Below are positions 46,120-55,836 of a stretch of DNA of 64,000 nucleotides, piece by piece (within the stretch, counting starts at the first letter, position 1; each line of letters starts with the position of its first letter). The stretch comes from an uncultured Allomuricauda sp. (GTDB lineage Bacteria > Bacteroidota > Bacteroidia > Flavobacteriales > Flavobacteriaceae), in NCBI RefSeq assembly GCF_947499695.1, contig NZ_CANMPQ010000001.1:558001-622000 (forward strand), in the 5' to 3' direction. The position numbers and the translations under genes are program-made. The notes under the pieces are model-generated. The model was not told where the DNA came from. It worked only from the letters and a program-made list of their open reading frames with translations, and did no database searches.

Positions 46120-47337
46120 TTATTTCTTCATAGGAAACCTTTTGAGAAAGGTTGCACTTCTCCAAATCCATTCCAGTGGGCCATATTGGTATCGTTTTAG
46201 CCACCATTTACTGAAGAGTACTTGGAAAACAATAATTACAATGGCAATGGCAAACGTGTAGATATTTCTTAACTCTCCTAAATAGCCAAGTCCCCATCCA
46301 AACAGAATAAAAGTCCCGATAACACTCTGAAGAAAATAATTGGTAAGTGCCATTCTGCCATAGGGTATGAATGTGGACAGCCACTTTTTTGGTTTTATTC
46401 GTTTGTAAAGTATAACAAACAGACATATCAGTATGAATGTCATGGCCACATTATTCAAATCGTATGCAGAAAGTCCAAACATGGCGACCCAATTATCAAA
46501 AGTCACATTTTCTCCGAGACTTCCAAAAGTCACGGCCATAAGCCCAATAGAAACAAAGTATATAACGATGGACCAAATCAAAGTGCGTTTAACAAATTTC
46601 TTGTTGTCCTCATAGGTTTTAAAAAAACCTATCCGGCCAATAATCATACCTAAGAGGAAGAATCCAAAGGTTAAATATCCTCTACCAAAAACCCCAAATT
46701 GAAAGTCAAGCTTGTTCAAATGGCTTGCATATCCGTTTGTACTAAAAACGTCAAGCAGTGAACCATTCTTTAGGGTGTTGTAATATTCCATAAGTGATGG
46801 GCTGTCTGGCGTATAGTCCATAAGTCCGAAGATTGGATTCCCTCCGTTCACCATAAAAAACACATATCTGCCAAGACCTAAAAACAGGAGTGCTACAAGT
46901 GCGGCAATCCATTTGGTTCCAATTTTATAAAAAGGAATGAGCAAAATCCCAAGCATGGCATAGATTGTCAAGATATCCCCGGCATAAAAAAGACTGTGCA
47001 AATACCCTATGGCCAACAATAAGATTAACCTCCACAGAAATCGACCCCCAAAGTACTGGTTCTTTCTGGCGGCATTATCCATCTGGATAAAAAAGCTGAG
47101 TCCGAAAAGGAAAGAGAAAAGTGCAAAGAATTTACCTCTTAGTAAAAAAAGGATAAATCCATCCACAATCGAATCGGCAATACCCTGATTTGCTACTTCG
47201 GCAAAAGCAGAAGGTGGTGGGCCAGCAATGTAGTTTTCCACCATATGCACGATTACGATACCGGCTAAAGAAAAGCCTCTAAGGGCATCTACAATTTCAA
47301 TTCGCTTGGTAGACGAAGTAATTTCCTTGGTTTCCAT
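46120..47337 (-). CDS. DUF418-type membrane protein
   Basis: 405 aa with about ten hydrophobic helices. The start IEIVDALRGFSLAGIVIVHMVEN and the C-terminal block YGRMALTNYFLQSVIGT-type with a GPLEWIWR ending are characteristic of the DUF418 (YeiB-like) family, distantly related to acyltransferase-3 proteins. I chose the ATG at 47337; an upstream in-frame ATG (47394) would add 19 residues that do not resemble the family and would overlap the divergent hydrolase promoter region. Function unknown. Confidence 0.85.
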   Translation of the reverse strand: METKEITSSTKRIEIVDALRGFSLAGIVIVHMVENYIAGPPPSAFAEVANQGIADSIVDGFILFLLRGKFFALFSFLFGLSFFIQMDNAARKNQYFGGRFLWRLILLLAIGYLHSLFYAGDILTIYAMLGILLIPFYKIGTKWIAALVALLFLGLGRYVFFMVNGGNPIFGLMDYTPDSPSLMEYYNTLKNGSLLDVFSTNGYASHLNKLDFQFGVFGRGYLTFGFFLLGMIIGRIGFFKTYEDNKKFVKRTLIWSIVIYFVSIGLMAVTFGSLGENVTFDNWVAMFGLSAYDLNNVAMTFILICLFVILYKRIKPKKWLSTFIPYGRMALTNYFLQSVIGTFILFGWGLGYLGELRNIYTFAIAIVIIVFQVLFSKWWLKRYQYGPLEWIWRSATFLKRFPMKK

Positions 47338-47470
47338 GAGATGTTTGATTGATGATATTGGTTTGACATCAATATACTTAAAAATGTTACACATTACTTC
47401 ATCAAGTTATAAATCAAACGTATTCAAGCCTTATCTGTATTTTTTCGTATTTTGGGTGAAACCTTTTGAC

Positions 47471-48346
47471 ATGCAAGATTGGCTCTTGGCTCTTTTGATT
47501 ATAATTGGGGTATATGTATTCCTGAGTGTCTTGCTATACCTATTTCAAGACTATTTTCTTTTTAAACCTGAAAAACTACCCAAGGACTTCGAGTTCGATT
47601 ATGCCAATCAGGAAATTGAAGAATACAATGTAGAAACACGTGATGGCGCTGTTATCAATGGAATAAGATTTAAAGCCCAATCCCCAAAAGGTGTTGTTTT
47701 CTATTTAAAAGGCAATTCAAAAAGTATAAAGGGGTGGGGGAAGTTCGCAGTGGACTTTACTCGACATGGATATGATGTAATTATGGTCGATTATAGGGGG
47801 TTCGGCAAGAGCACGGGGCGAAGAACTCAAAAAGCTGTTAAACGTGATATGCAGGTCATCTACAATAAAATAAAGGACAATGTTTCTGAAAAGTATATCA
47901 TATTATACGGACGTTCTTTAGGTTCTGGTTTTGCAACAAAGCTCGCATCCATGAACAACCCAAGGATGCTGATTTTGGATGCTCCATACTATAGTTTGAG
48001 TAAAGTCGCCAAAAAGTTTATCCCATTTATGCCTTTGTCACTATTGATAAAATTTCCAATGCCCACCTATAAATGGCTCAAATATGTAAACTGTCCTATC
48101 CATATTGTCCATGGAACAGATGACAAGTTAATCCCGTATAAAACCAGCGTAAAATTATCCAAAATAAAGCCAGAACTCACTAAACTCTATACAGTGATAG
48201 GAGGGGGGCATAAGGATTTGAACAACTTTGAATCTTATCATAAAATGTTATCAGAAATCATTCACTCGCGTCCCAAAAAGTTTGATTTAGACGGCTCTAG
48301 CATCAATGTAATCCATACCTCAAAGCGAGCCAATGCAAAAGCTTAA
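47471..48346 (+). CDS. Alpha/beta hydrolase, membrane-anchored (copy 1)
   Basis: 291 aa. One N-terminal membrane helix (about 3-22), then a hydrolase fold with the nucleophile Ser in YGRSLGSGFA, an Asp in HGTDDKLIP and His in GGGHKDL. The oxyanion-region motif is LKGNSKS where relatives have FHGNAG, so the usual His-Gly is Lys-Gly. Start chosen at ATG 47471 because the longer in-frame ORF (from 47306) runs back over the divergent DUF418 gene. It overlaps copy 2 by 14 bases. Confidence 0.85.
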   Translation: MQDWLLALLIIIGVYVFLSVLLYLFQDYFLFKPEKLPKDFEFDYANQEIEEYNVETRDGAVINGIRFKAQSPKGVVFYLKGNSKSIKGWGKFAVDFTRHGYDVIMVDYRGFGKSTGRRTQKAVKRDMQVIYNKIKDNVSEKYIILYGRSLGSGFATKLASMNNPRMLILDAPYYSLSKVAKKFIPFMPLSLLIKFPMPTYKWLKYVNCPIHIVHGTDDKLIPYKTSVKLSKIKPELTKLYTVIGGGHKDLNNFESYHKMLSEIIHSRPKKFDLDGSSINVIHTSKRANAKA

Positions 48347-49130
48347 ACGCGTTGTTTTATTTGGTTTAACCCTTAGTATAGTATTATTAGCCATGGTTTA
48401 TTTTCTTCAGGAAAAGCTTATTTTTTTACCTACCACACTTCCTCAGGATTACAACTATTCCTTTACTAGTGATTTCGATGAATTTTTTCTCGATACTCCA
48501 GATGGAGCGAGGTTAAATGCACTGCAGTTTCATGCTGAGAATCCAAAAGGTATTATTCTATATTTTCATGGAAATGCAGGAGACCTTTCACGATGGGGAA
48601 AGATTGTTGAACCTTTCACAGATTTAGGTTATGAAGTATTGGTCATGGACTATCGAAACTATGGCAAAAGCACAGGCAAACTCAGCGAAGATGCTCTCCA
48701 CAGCGATGCGCAATTGTTTTATAATCATGCAAAAATGCAATTTGATGAAGAGCAGATTATAGTTTTTGGGCGCTCCCTAGGTGCGAGCATTGCAACCAAA
48801 GTAGCTTCGAACAATAGACCCCAAAAGCTCATTTTGGAAACTCCCTTTTATAGTTTATTGGATGTAGCTAAGGAGCGTTTTTCTTTCTTACCGGTGAGAC
48901 ATATTTTAAAGTATAAATTCACTTCTTATGAATATATCCAAAATGTAAGGTCGCCTATTCGAATCTTTCACGGAACATCGGATAGTGTAGTGCCGTATGA
49001 ATCCGGAAAAAAGCTTTTTGAATCCATTCCAAATGAGGATAAAAAATTATATACCATTGAAAATGGAGAACATAATGATTTAGTCAATTTTGAATTCTAT
49101 CAAAGGGCAATTCAGAAAGAATTGGAATAA
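48333..49130 (+). CDS. Alpha/beta hydrolase, membrane-anchored (copy 2)
   Basis: 265 aa, a paralogue of the gene just upstream. N-terminal membrane helix (about 6-23), canonical YFHGNAGDLSRWGK, nucleophile Ser in FGRSLGASIA, Asp in HGTSDSVVP and His in GEHNDL. Both copies resemble the Bem46/YfhR-type hydrolases; natural substrates are unknown. The 14-base overlap suggests coupled translation. Its stop abuts the end of the convergent cysM. Confidence 0.88.
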   Translation: MQKLKRVVLFGLTLSIVLLAMVYFLQEKLIFLPTTLPQDYNYSFTSDFDEFFLDTPDGARLNALQFHAENPKGIILYFHGNAGDLSRWGKIVEPFTDLGYEVLVMDYRNYGKSTGKLSEDALHSDAQLFYNHAKMQFDEEQIIVFGRSLGASIATKVASNNRPQKLILETPFYSLLDVAKERFSFLPVRHILKYKFTSYEYIQNVRSPIRIFHGTSDSVVPYESGKKLFESIPNEDKKLYTIENGEHNDLVNFEFYQRAIQKELE

Positions 49131-50015
49131 TTAGAGAAAAAGGTCTGAGGATAAATATCTATCCCCTCTATCACAAACAATGGAAACTATTGTTCCATTT
49201 TCCAGGGAATTGGCTAACCTTAGTGCTACAGTAGCCGCACCACCACTGCTGACCCCGGCAAAAATGCCCTCTTCCATAGCAAGTCGTTTTGCCATCTCTT
49301 CGGCGTCAAGTTGACTGACCTCCATAATAGTATCCACCTTTTTAGGATTGAAAATTTTTGGCAAGTATTCTTCCGGCCATTTTCGAATGCCAGGAATTCG
49401 AGAATTATCTGTGGGTTGTACGCCCACAATTTGAACATTACGGTTTTGCTCCTTCAAAAAGGTAGAAGTTCCCATAATAGTCCCTGTGGTTCCCATGCTG
49501 GAAACAAAGTGGGTGATTTGGCCTTGTGTATCATTCCATATTTCTGGACCAGTAGTCTTATAATGTGCTTGCCAATTATCGTTGTTAGCAAACTGGTTCA
49601 GCATTTGATAACCCTCATTTTTAACTTTGGCTTCAGCGTAATCACGAGCCCCTTCTATTCCAACATCCGAAGAAGTAAGTGTAACCTTGGCACCGTATGC
49701 TCTCATTGTCTGGACACGCTCTTTAGTTGAGTTTTCAGGCATCACGAGTTCAATATCCAATCCATATACCCCCGCAATCATAGCGAGAGCAATACCAGTA
49801 TTACCACTGGTAGCTTCGATTAATTTGGATTTGGAGTTAAAATCTCCTCGGTCTAGTCCGCTTTTTATCATATTGTAAGCAGGCCTGTCTTTTACACTCC
49901 CGCCGGGGTTATGACCTTCTAACTTGAAGTATAATTTCACATTTGGATTGGTGTTCAAAACACGAGATTCTACTAAGGGTGTATTCCCAATTAGGTCTAG
50001 AATACTTTTAGACAT
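49131..50015 (-). CDS. cysM: Cysteine synthase B
   Basis: 294 aa PLP enzyme: O-acetylserine plus sulfide (or thiosulfate) to cysteine. The Schiff-base Lys is Lys42 in GGSVKDRPAYNMI; EATSGNTGIALAMIA binds substrate and MGTTGTIMGTSTFLKE the phosphate of PLP. The PAYNM variant and length favour CysM over CysK. It overlaps the cysE gene by eight bases, an operon that supplies O-acetylserine and consumes it. Confidence 0.93.
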   Translation of the reverse strand: MSKSILDLIGNTPLVESRVLNTNPNVKLYFKLEGHNPGGSVKDRPAYNMIKSGLDRGDFNSKSKLIEATSGNTGIALAMIAGVYGLDIELVMPENSTKERVQTMRAYGAKVTLTSSDVGIEGARDYAEAKVKNEGYQMLNQFANNDNWQAHYKTTGPEIWNDTQGQITHFVSSMGTTGTIMGTSTFLKEQNRNVQIVGVQPTDNSRIPGIRKWPEEYLPKIFNPKKVDTIMEVSQLDAEEMAKRLAMEEGIFAGVSSGGAATVALRLANSLENGTIVSIVCDRGDRYLSSDLFL

Positions 50016-50799
50016 TCGAAGGGGTTTTTATTTTGATTTCTGGAGTGTGAAAAACTGTAGTATTTGCAGGAACGGAAGCTGTCAACCAAGCATTTCCGCC
50101 TATTATGGAATTTTCCCCAATTACAGTTTCTCCTCCTAAAATGGTAGCATTGGCATATATAGTAACATTAGACATTATTGTAGGGTGCCTCTTAGTTCGC
50201 TGTAAGCTCTTTGCAACGTAAAGAGCTCCTAAAGTCACCCCTTGATAAATTTTTACGTTGTCATGAATTACGGCCGTTTCTCCAATCACAACACCTGTGG
50301 CATGGTCAATAAAAAATGAATTTCCTATTTGCGCCCCAGGGTTGATATCAACTCCAGTTTGTCGGTGGGCGTATTCCGTCATCAATCGTGGAACCAATGG
50401 AAATCCATTTACGTACAATTCATGGGCCAGTCGGTATATGGCAATAGCATAAAAGCCGGGATATGCCATATATATTTCTTGAATTGAAAGGGATGCAGGG
50501 TCACAACTTAAAATAGCTTCAGCATCAAGATTCAATTTTTCCAATATTTCAGGAAGTTTTGCCACATAATTTTCCCAAACTTTACTGCAGGGTCTCTTGA
50601 GTTCCCAACATGCTAAATCTACCAAACGATTAAACTTTTCTTCAAGAACATCTAGGTTTTCTGCCACCGGAGTGTTCACGTCAAATAGAGTGTAAAAAAG
50701 CGTATTGGTAAACTCTTCGGTTTCTTGTTTTAATCTATAGTCTAAATAGGGTTGTTTCTTGTGCCTATTCAATTCTGCGATGATTTTTTCCTTATCCAT
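50008..50799 (-). CDS. cysE: Serine O-acetyltransferase
   Basis: 263 aa. An all-helical N-terminal domain (1-135) precedes a left-handed beta-helix with DINPGAQIG, FFIDHATGVVIGETAVI (catalytic His/Asp region) and VTIYANATILGGETVIG. Start set at the ATG at 50799; an in-frame ATG further upstream would add a hydrophobic, poorly supported 13 residues. It makes O-acetylserine for CysM, encoded immediately downstream. Confidence 0.93.
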   Translation of the reverse strand: MDKEKIIAELNRHKKQPYLDYRLKQETEEFTNTLFYTLFDVNTPVAENLDVLEEKFNRLVDLACWELKRPCSKVWENYVAKLPEILEKLNLDAEAILSCDPASLSIQEIYMAYPGFYAIAIYRLAHELYVNGFPLVPRLMTEYAHRQTGVDINPGAQIGNSFFIDHATGVVIGETAVIHDNVKIYQGVTLGALYVAKSLQRTKRHPTIMSNVTIYANATILGGETVIGENSIIGGNAWLTASVPANTTVFHTPEIKIKTPSNV

Positions 50800-50850
50800 A
50801 TTGAAAATAAAGTTTAAAAATAGCCAAATCGTTATCACTCGGATAAAGAA

Positions 50851-51573
50851 ATGGCTAACTTTAGCTTAAAAATAACACATCATCGTTGTACTGTGAATAA
50901 TACAATTATATCCAAGGAAACTTTTGGCATTTTAAAGGAACTGGCCAAGAACAATAACAAGGAATGGTTTGAAAAGAACAAACCAGCTTTTAAGAAGCAT
51001 GAAGCTAGCGTGAAATCATTTTTTGCTGCTTTGCAAGAACATATGGAGGTTCATGATGATATTGAGAAGATGAAAATGTTCAGAATCTATCGTGACGTTC
51101 GCTTTTCAAAAGATAAAACGCCTTACAAAACACATTTCGCCGGGTCGTTCTCCAGGTTGGGAGCTAGACTACGAGGTGGTTATTACCTTCAGTTAAAACC
51201 TGGAGGTAGTTTCGCAGCTACTGGTTTTTGGGAGCCACATAAAGACGATTTGTTTCGTATCCGTAAAGAATTGGAAATGGATGCTTCGGATTTTCGAAAT
51301 GTTATCAACGAAAAATCATTCAAACAAATTTGGGGTGATTTGGTTGGGGATGGGGTGAAGACTGCACCTAAAGGATTTGACAAGGAACACCCCAATATTG
51401 ATTTGATTAAAAGGAAGCAGTTTATTTTCGTGCGTAACTTTTCGGATGGTCAAGTACATTCCAAAGATTTTATCAAAGAAGTGGACAAATCTTTCAAGGC
51501 CATCAGACCTTATTTCGACTTGATGAGCGATATATTGTCAACAAATTTGAATGGTGAGTCCTTATTAGACTAA
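50851..51573 (+). CDS. DUF2461-family protein
   Basis: 240 aa. ISKETFGILKELAKNNNKEWF opens the domain, followed by FRIYRDVRFSKDKTPYKTHFAG and GGYYLQLKPGGSFAATGFW, the conserved DUF2461 (TIGR02453) blocks. No known activity. The first 14 residues are unlike the family; a GTG at 50893 would give the more typical N-terminus, so the start is uncertain. The 3' end overlaps the next, convergent ORF by nine bases. Confidence 0.87.
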   Translation: MANFSLKITHHRCTVNNTIISKETFGILKELAKNNNKEWFEKNKPAFKKHEASVKSFFAALQEHMEVHDDIEKMKMFRIYRDVRFSKDKTPYKTHFAGSFSRLGARLRGGYYLQLKPGGSFAATGFWEPHKDDLFRIRKELEMDASDFRNVINEKSFKQIWGDLVGDGVKTAPKGFDKEHPNIDLIKRKQFIFVRNFSDGQVHSKDFIKEVDKSFKAIRPYFDLMSDILSTNLNGESLLD

Positions 51574-51978
51574 AACTTCTGACTCTAGAATCTGTACTTG
51601 ATCCTTAAGACGTTCTATTACAATATGCATCATGCGCTTGTTCAATGCTGATGAATTTTGAATATAAATCTGGTATTCTTCCACAGTAAATTGCCCGATA
51701 ATCATTCCCTTTAGGGAATTTCTGAATTTAATGTCTTTCTGGATTGCGTTTTCGATGTATTCCAACCGTTTTTCCAAGGACAACTCATAAAAAGTACCCT
51801 TGTGTTTTCGGATGTAATTTTTAAAGACTTCGAGTAGTAATGAGTTTTGAAACTTGATGACTGGGCGGAGCGTTTGGTTTTGAAAATGCTCATCAGAGCT
51901 CATGTTATCGTGCAAAAGACTTTGTTTTAACTCCGGTCGAATGCCCTTCAGGTGATTGGATCTTGAATCCATGTGCAT
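51565..51978 (-). CDS. Conserved hypothetical protein, 137 aa
   Basis: Predicted all-helical, soluble and charged. FQNQTLRPVIKFQNSLLLEVFKNY and KFRNSLKGMIIGQFTVEEYQIY stand out as conserved-looking blocks. From memory, flavobacterial homologues are sometimes labelled 'glyoxalase', but no beta-alpha-beta glyoxalase pattern or metal ligand set is seen. I cannot assign a function. The second in-frame ATG (51972) may be the true start. Confidence 0.7.
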   Translation of the reverse strand: MHMDSRSNHLKGIRPELKQSLLHDNMSSDEHFQNQTLRPVIKFQNSLLLEVFKNYIRKHKGTFYELSLEKRLEYIENAIQKDIKFRNSLKGMIIGQFTVEEYQIYIQNSSALNKRMMHIVIERLKDQVQILESEVLV

Positions 51979-52100
51979 TAGTTTCCCTTAAAATTACATA
52001 ATCATCCTGCCTTCACTTCTACAGACGGTTTTAGTTTTTAACGATGTTATGAACAGCCTACAATTATTCATAACTTAGTCTGTTATTAAAAACATTGTTC

Positions 52101-53000
52101 ATGAAGTTTGGAAAAGTCGAGCATCCAGAATTAATTGATTTTACAATCCCACAGGACCATCCTGATACAGAAGTGGTTCTTTCCACAAACAAAGCCAAGG
52201 AAAAAACCAATATCTATGTAGGATGTGCCAAATGGAACCGCCAAGACCTTAAAAATTTCTATCCTAGGGGAACTAAAGATGAATTGGTCTATTATTCTTC
52301 ACAGTTCAATGGTATAGAGTTGAACGCGACCTTTTATAGAATTTTTCCGGCAGAACAATATCAAAAATGGTACGATAAGACTCCAGTAGGATTCAAGTTC
52401 TTTCCAAAAATGACACAGGACGTGAGTCATTTGCGTCGATTGAATGATAAAGTTTATGAAATTACCGATAGGTACCTCGAAGTTACTTCACTTTTAAAGG
52501 AAAAATTGGGCACCATTTTTCTTCAAATGCATAATAATTTTGGCCCCAAGAACTGGGATAGGGTAGTGCGCTTTGTTGAATATTGGCCAAAAGAATTTCC
52601 CTTGGCCTTAGAGTTCCGGCATACAGATTGGTTCAATGATGAAAAAGTAGCTCAAGAGCTATATCATTTGTTGGAAGAGAATAGCATGGCCAATGTTTTG
52701 GTGGACACTGCCGGAAGAAGGGATTTAATGCATATGCGTTTGACCAATAATGAAGCTTTTATTCGATATGTTGGTGCTAATCATGAATCTGACTACCCAA
52801 GATTGGATGATTGGATTAAGCGCTTATCTGCCTGGAAAAATAAAGGCCTCAATAATATTCATTTTTTTGTACACCAAAATTTAGAACTGGAGTCACCACT
52901 TTTATCTGCATATTTTATAGAGCAACTAAATAAAGGTTTGGATGCCAAACTTACGGTCCCCTATACTCTGGTTAAAACTAAACCTAACACCTTGTTTTAA
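52101..53000 (+). CDS. DUF72-family protein
   Basis: 299 aa. IYVGCAKWNRQDLKNFYPRG and YSSQFNGIELNATFYR, then FKFFPKMTQDVSHLRRL and FPLALEFRHTDWFN are the conserved TIM-barrel blocks of DUF72 (YecE-like). Activity unknown in the family. Start at ATG 52101; an in-frame TTG six bases upstream is possible but less likely. It overlaps the convergent PSD-like gene by four bases. Confidence 0.9.
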   Translation: MKFGKVEHPELIDFTIPQDHPDTEVVLSTNKAKEKTNIYVGCAKWNRQDLKNFYPRGTKDELVYYSSQFNGIELNATFYRIFPAEQYQKWYDKTPVGFKFFPKMTQDVSHLRRLNDKVYEITDRYLEVTSLLKEKLGTIFLQMHNNFGPKNWDRVVRFVEYWPKEFPLALEFRHTDWFNDEKVAQELYHLLEENSMANVLVDTAGRRDLMHMRLTNNEAFIRYVGANHESDYPRLDDWIKRLSAWKNKGLNNIHFFVHQNLELESPLLSAYFIEQLNKGLDAKLTVPYTLVKTKPNTLF

Positions 53001-53848
53001 TAGGGCACACCCACTTCTACAAAGGTGTTCTTGTTGTGGTATCTTGGAGAGATTGGTGCTGCCATACAGCATGTTGAACCCAAATAGAAAAGGGACAGTT
53101 CTTGTAGTTTGGAAACCTTACTACCGACTGCAATATTTTTAGCTAAGGCAATAGTACCAACCGCCGGTCCACCCACAATCGATAAATACCATGTTTTCCC
53201 ATTCTCATCAAGAATATCAATATTGTAACGTTCATTTCTAAATGCAGGTAAGGAGGGATTTTCTTTATAAATCCATGGACGCAACACAACCAAATCGCCA
53301 GGTAAATGTTGGATTCTGCTGATTGTCCCATTAATTGGTGAATGAATACGATGATAGTTTTTATTATGCAAAAACACATTGGTGAATGTATAATCTTTGG
53401 GTATTTTTCTATCACCAATTCCAAAAACCGCAGCCACCGTTCGTATATCAGATTTTATGCACACCAAACGTAAATTATCTATACGTTCTTCATCACACAG
53501 CAAACCTTCGCAGGGCCATACATATGGACTTTCAACTCTTGGAAGGGCTTTAAATTCACGAATAAAGAAGTCTTGAAAGCATTCAAAGTCTGTTTTACCG
53601 TTTGGGGGCTTGAACTTTTCCAGATAATTTTTATCTGAATAATTCATCCTCACATACGGTTCAATAATTTTTTTGGAAATAGGTTTATTATAAAAAGAAG
53701 TGTACCATGCTGAAATTGATCTTTGAAGATTGCTGGGAATGTTTCCCCAAACTTCTACTGATAAAAATTTATAGAGTTTGGCTCGCCACCTTGGTACTTT
53801 AAAAACGGTAAAACTGGGGTCGGAGTAATAGCTGGTAATCGTCTCCAT
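52997..53848 (-). CDS. Phosphatidylserine decarboxylase-like protein
   Basis: 283 aa. The self-cleavage motif LGST is present near residue 258 (FYLGSTCCMA), whose Ser becomes the pyruvoyl group, and the His block YHRIHSPINGTI matches PSD. In place of the PADG-type motif, whose Asp belongs to the autocleavage triad, the sequence is WPCEGLLCDEE, so the usual Asp is Glu. The N-terminal 90 residues are unlike short bacterial PSDs. It may be a divergent PSD or a related amino-lipid decarboxylase. Confidence 0.78.
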   Translation of the reverse strand: METITSYYSDPSFTVFKVPRWRAKLYKFLSVEVWGNIPSNLQRSISAWYTSFYNKPISKKIIEPYVRMNYSDKNYLEKFKPPNGKTDFECFQDFFIREFKALPRVESPYVWPCEGLLCDEERIDNLRLVCIKSDIRTVAAVFGIGDRKIPKDYTFTNVFLHNKNYHRIHSPINGTISRIQHLPGDLVVLRPWIYKENPSLPAFRNERYNIDILDENGKTWYLSIVGGPAVGTIALAKNIAVGSKVSKLQELSLFYLGSTCCMAAPISPRYHNKNTFVEVGVPY

Positions 53849-54040
53849 GAGTGTTTGTTGATTTAGATTGACTCCTTGAATTTATGGACCCAAAATTTTA
53901 TATGCCAACGAATTAAGAAAAGTTTATTTTTTGATTAACATATTTTATAATAACTAAATCTTTCTGTTAAATGTCAAAATACTATTGACACTTTCAGGCA
54001 AAAGACTAAATTTTGTTGAACAGAAATTAAACAATATTCT

Positions 54041-54448
54041 ATGCGATTTCATACCAGAAAATGGGTAAAACCAGAAGATTTAAATGCCAATGGAACCTTG
54101 TTTGGAGGTAAACTTTTAGCATGGATAGATGAAGAGGCCGCACTTTATAGTATCATTCAATTGGAAAGCAAAAAAGTGGTCACAAAATATATGTCGGAAA
54201 TAAACTTCATGAGCAGTGCCCAAAAAGGGGATATCATTGAAATAGGAATAGAAGTGGTAAAGTTTGGTGTTACATCAATAACCTTAAACTGTGAAGTCCG
54301 AAATAAGATGAACAGGGAAAGTATTGTTACCGTAGATCATATTATTATGGTGAATCTAGATGGCAACGGGAATCCCGCCCCTCATGGAAAAACCAAGGTG
54401 GAATTCGTTAAAGACCGACTTGAAGAACGTAAAAAGAAACTATCTTAA
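54041..54448 (+). CDS. Acyl-CoA thioesterase (YciA-type hotdog)
   Basis: 135 aa. PEDLNANGTLFGGKLLAWIDEEAALYS is the hotdog active-site segment with Asn and Asp, and VDHIIMVNLDGNGNPAPHG the C-terminal block of the YciA/BFIT group. It hydrolyses acyl-CoA; chain preference unknown. It overlaps by four bases the end of the convergent dipeptidase gene. Confidence 0.88.
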   Translation: MRFHTRKWVKPEDLNANGTLFGGKLLAWIDEEAALYSIIQLESKKVVTKYMSEINFMSSAQKGDIIEIGIEVVKFGVTSITLNCEVRNKMNRESIVTVDHIIMVNLDGNGNPAPHGKTKVEFVKDRLEERKKKLS

Positions 54449-55713
54449 GATTGCGAAGCAACTTCTTGTACCTTATCCAAAACCCGAAGTAAGTTTTCAC
54501 CCCACAGCTTAGCAATATCTTCTTCTGAATATCCACGTTTAACCAATTCCATTGTGACATTCAAGGTTTCCGAGGCATCTGACCAACCTTCGATTCCACC
54601 TCCGCCGTCAAAGTCTGAGCTGATTCCCACATGGTCGATACCAATAAGGTTTACCAAATAATCAATGTGGTCAACCAGATCTGTTACGCTAACTTGTTCT
54701 GGAGCGTCAGGATTCTTGGAAGCTTTCTCATCACCCATTTTAGTCACTTTCGGATAGTTTTCCATAAACTCTTCCTGTTGCGCCTTATCAAGGGTACTAA
54801 ATGATGACCGCTCATACCAATTAATGCCAAGAGAATCTGCTATCCCTTGATAGATTTGCTTCATATAAGCAGCTCGTTTTTCATGTTTTTCAGTATTTAA
54901 ATAAGAACTGAAAGCTACCGTTTGGAGGACACCTCCATTTGCTTTTAAAGCAAGTAATTGCTCATCATCCAAGTTGCGGCTATGGTCGCAGAGTGCTCTA
55001 GCCGAAGAATGAGAAGCAATTATCGGCGCTTTAGACAACTCCAACATTTGCATAATTGAAGCTTTTGAAGGGTGTGAAATGTCAATCATTATTCCGAGTC
55101 TATTCATCTCACTTACAGCTTTTTTGCCCAATTCACTTAAACCATTATGAAGCCAAATATCATCTTTTTCCCCAGTATTGGAATCGCAGAATTGACTGTG
55201 TCCGTTATGTGATAATGAAATATATCGCGCACCACGCTCATGATACTCCTCAAATTTCGTAATATCTTCTCCGATGGGATAAGCATTTTCAACCCCAATC
55301 ATAGCAACCTTTTTGCCAGCGGCAACAATACGGCGCACATCTTTTGAAGTAAGCGCTATTTCAATATCTTCAGGAGCATATTCATTGCACAAGCGGTGAA
55401 TGGCTTCAAATTTCGAGATTGCATTGTCCGATGCTTTGGCATATCCATCAGCGTTTAACGAATCTTGACCGGTATAGACAATCAGCCAAGCAACATCCAA
55501 ACCACCAGCTTTCATTTTTGGTAAATTCACCTGTGTTTCAAGGTTTTGGGTGTAATTGATGCTTTCTGTGAAGTTTTTCACATTAATATCATCATGGGTG
55601 TCAATTGTGATGACTTTTTGATGGATTCGCTTAGCTTTTTCCTCCAAGGTTTCTGCTTTTTTTGCACATGAAAATAGCACCAATGTGAATAAGAAAATAG
55701 GTATGTGTTTCAT
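54445..55713 (-). CDS. M19-family membrane dipeptidase, lipoprotein
   Basis: 422 aa. Signal peptide with lipobox ending LFSC (Cys16), so the enzyme is envelope-anchored. Zinc ligands appear as TIDTHDDI (HxD), a Glu in IGVENAYPIG, a His in MIDISHPSK and another in IASHSSARAL; FDGGGGIEGW is the C-terminal M19 block. Cleaves dipeptides, probably for peptide nutrition or cell-wall turnover. The upstream in-frame ATG (55806) would bury the signal peptide, so 55713 is preferred. Confidence 0.9.
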   Translation of the reverse strand: MKHIPIFLFTLVLFSCAKKAETLEEKAKRIHQKVITIDTHDDINVKNFTESINYTQNLETQVNLPKMKAGGLDVAWLIVYTGQDSLNADGYAKASDNAISKFEAIHRLCNEYAPEDIEIALTSKDVRRIVAAGKKVAMIGVENAYPIGEDITKFEEYHERGARYISLSHNGHSQFCDSNTGEKDDIWLHNGLSELGKKAVSEMNRLGIMIDISHPSKASIMQMLELSKAPIIASHSSARALCDHSRNLDDEQLLALKANGGVLQTVAFSSYLNTEKHEKRAAYMKQIYQGIADSLGINWYERSSFSTLDKAQQEEFMENYPKVTKMGDEKASKNPDAPEQVSVTDLVDHIDYLVNLIGIDHVGISSDFDGGGGIEGWSDASETLNVTMELVKRGYSEEDIAKLWGENLLRVLDKVQEVASQS

Positions 55714-55836
55714 GACGGTTGGTTTACACATACAAATAAAGCAATTTGACAACAAATTGACGGCACTATAGAACAATAAATTGGATAGACTGCTGCAAAT
55801 CCACATTTTTAATTGAAATATTAATCAGCACGAAGT

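Noticed and set aside
46120..47394. Longer start for the DUF418 gene (47394)
   Set aside because: The extra 19 residues are unlike the family and run into the region upstream of the divergent hydrolase.
47306..47470. Upstream extension of alpha/beta hydrolase copy 1
   Set aside because: It would run back over the divergent DUF418 gene and add 55 residues ahead of the membrane anchor.
54445..55806. Longer start for the M19 dipeptidase
   Set aside because: The 31 extra residues would place the lipoprotein signal peptide inside the protein.
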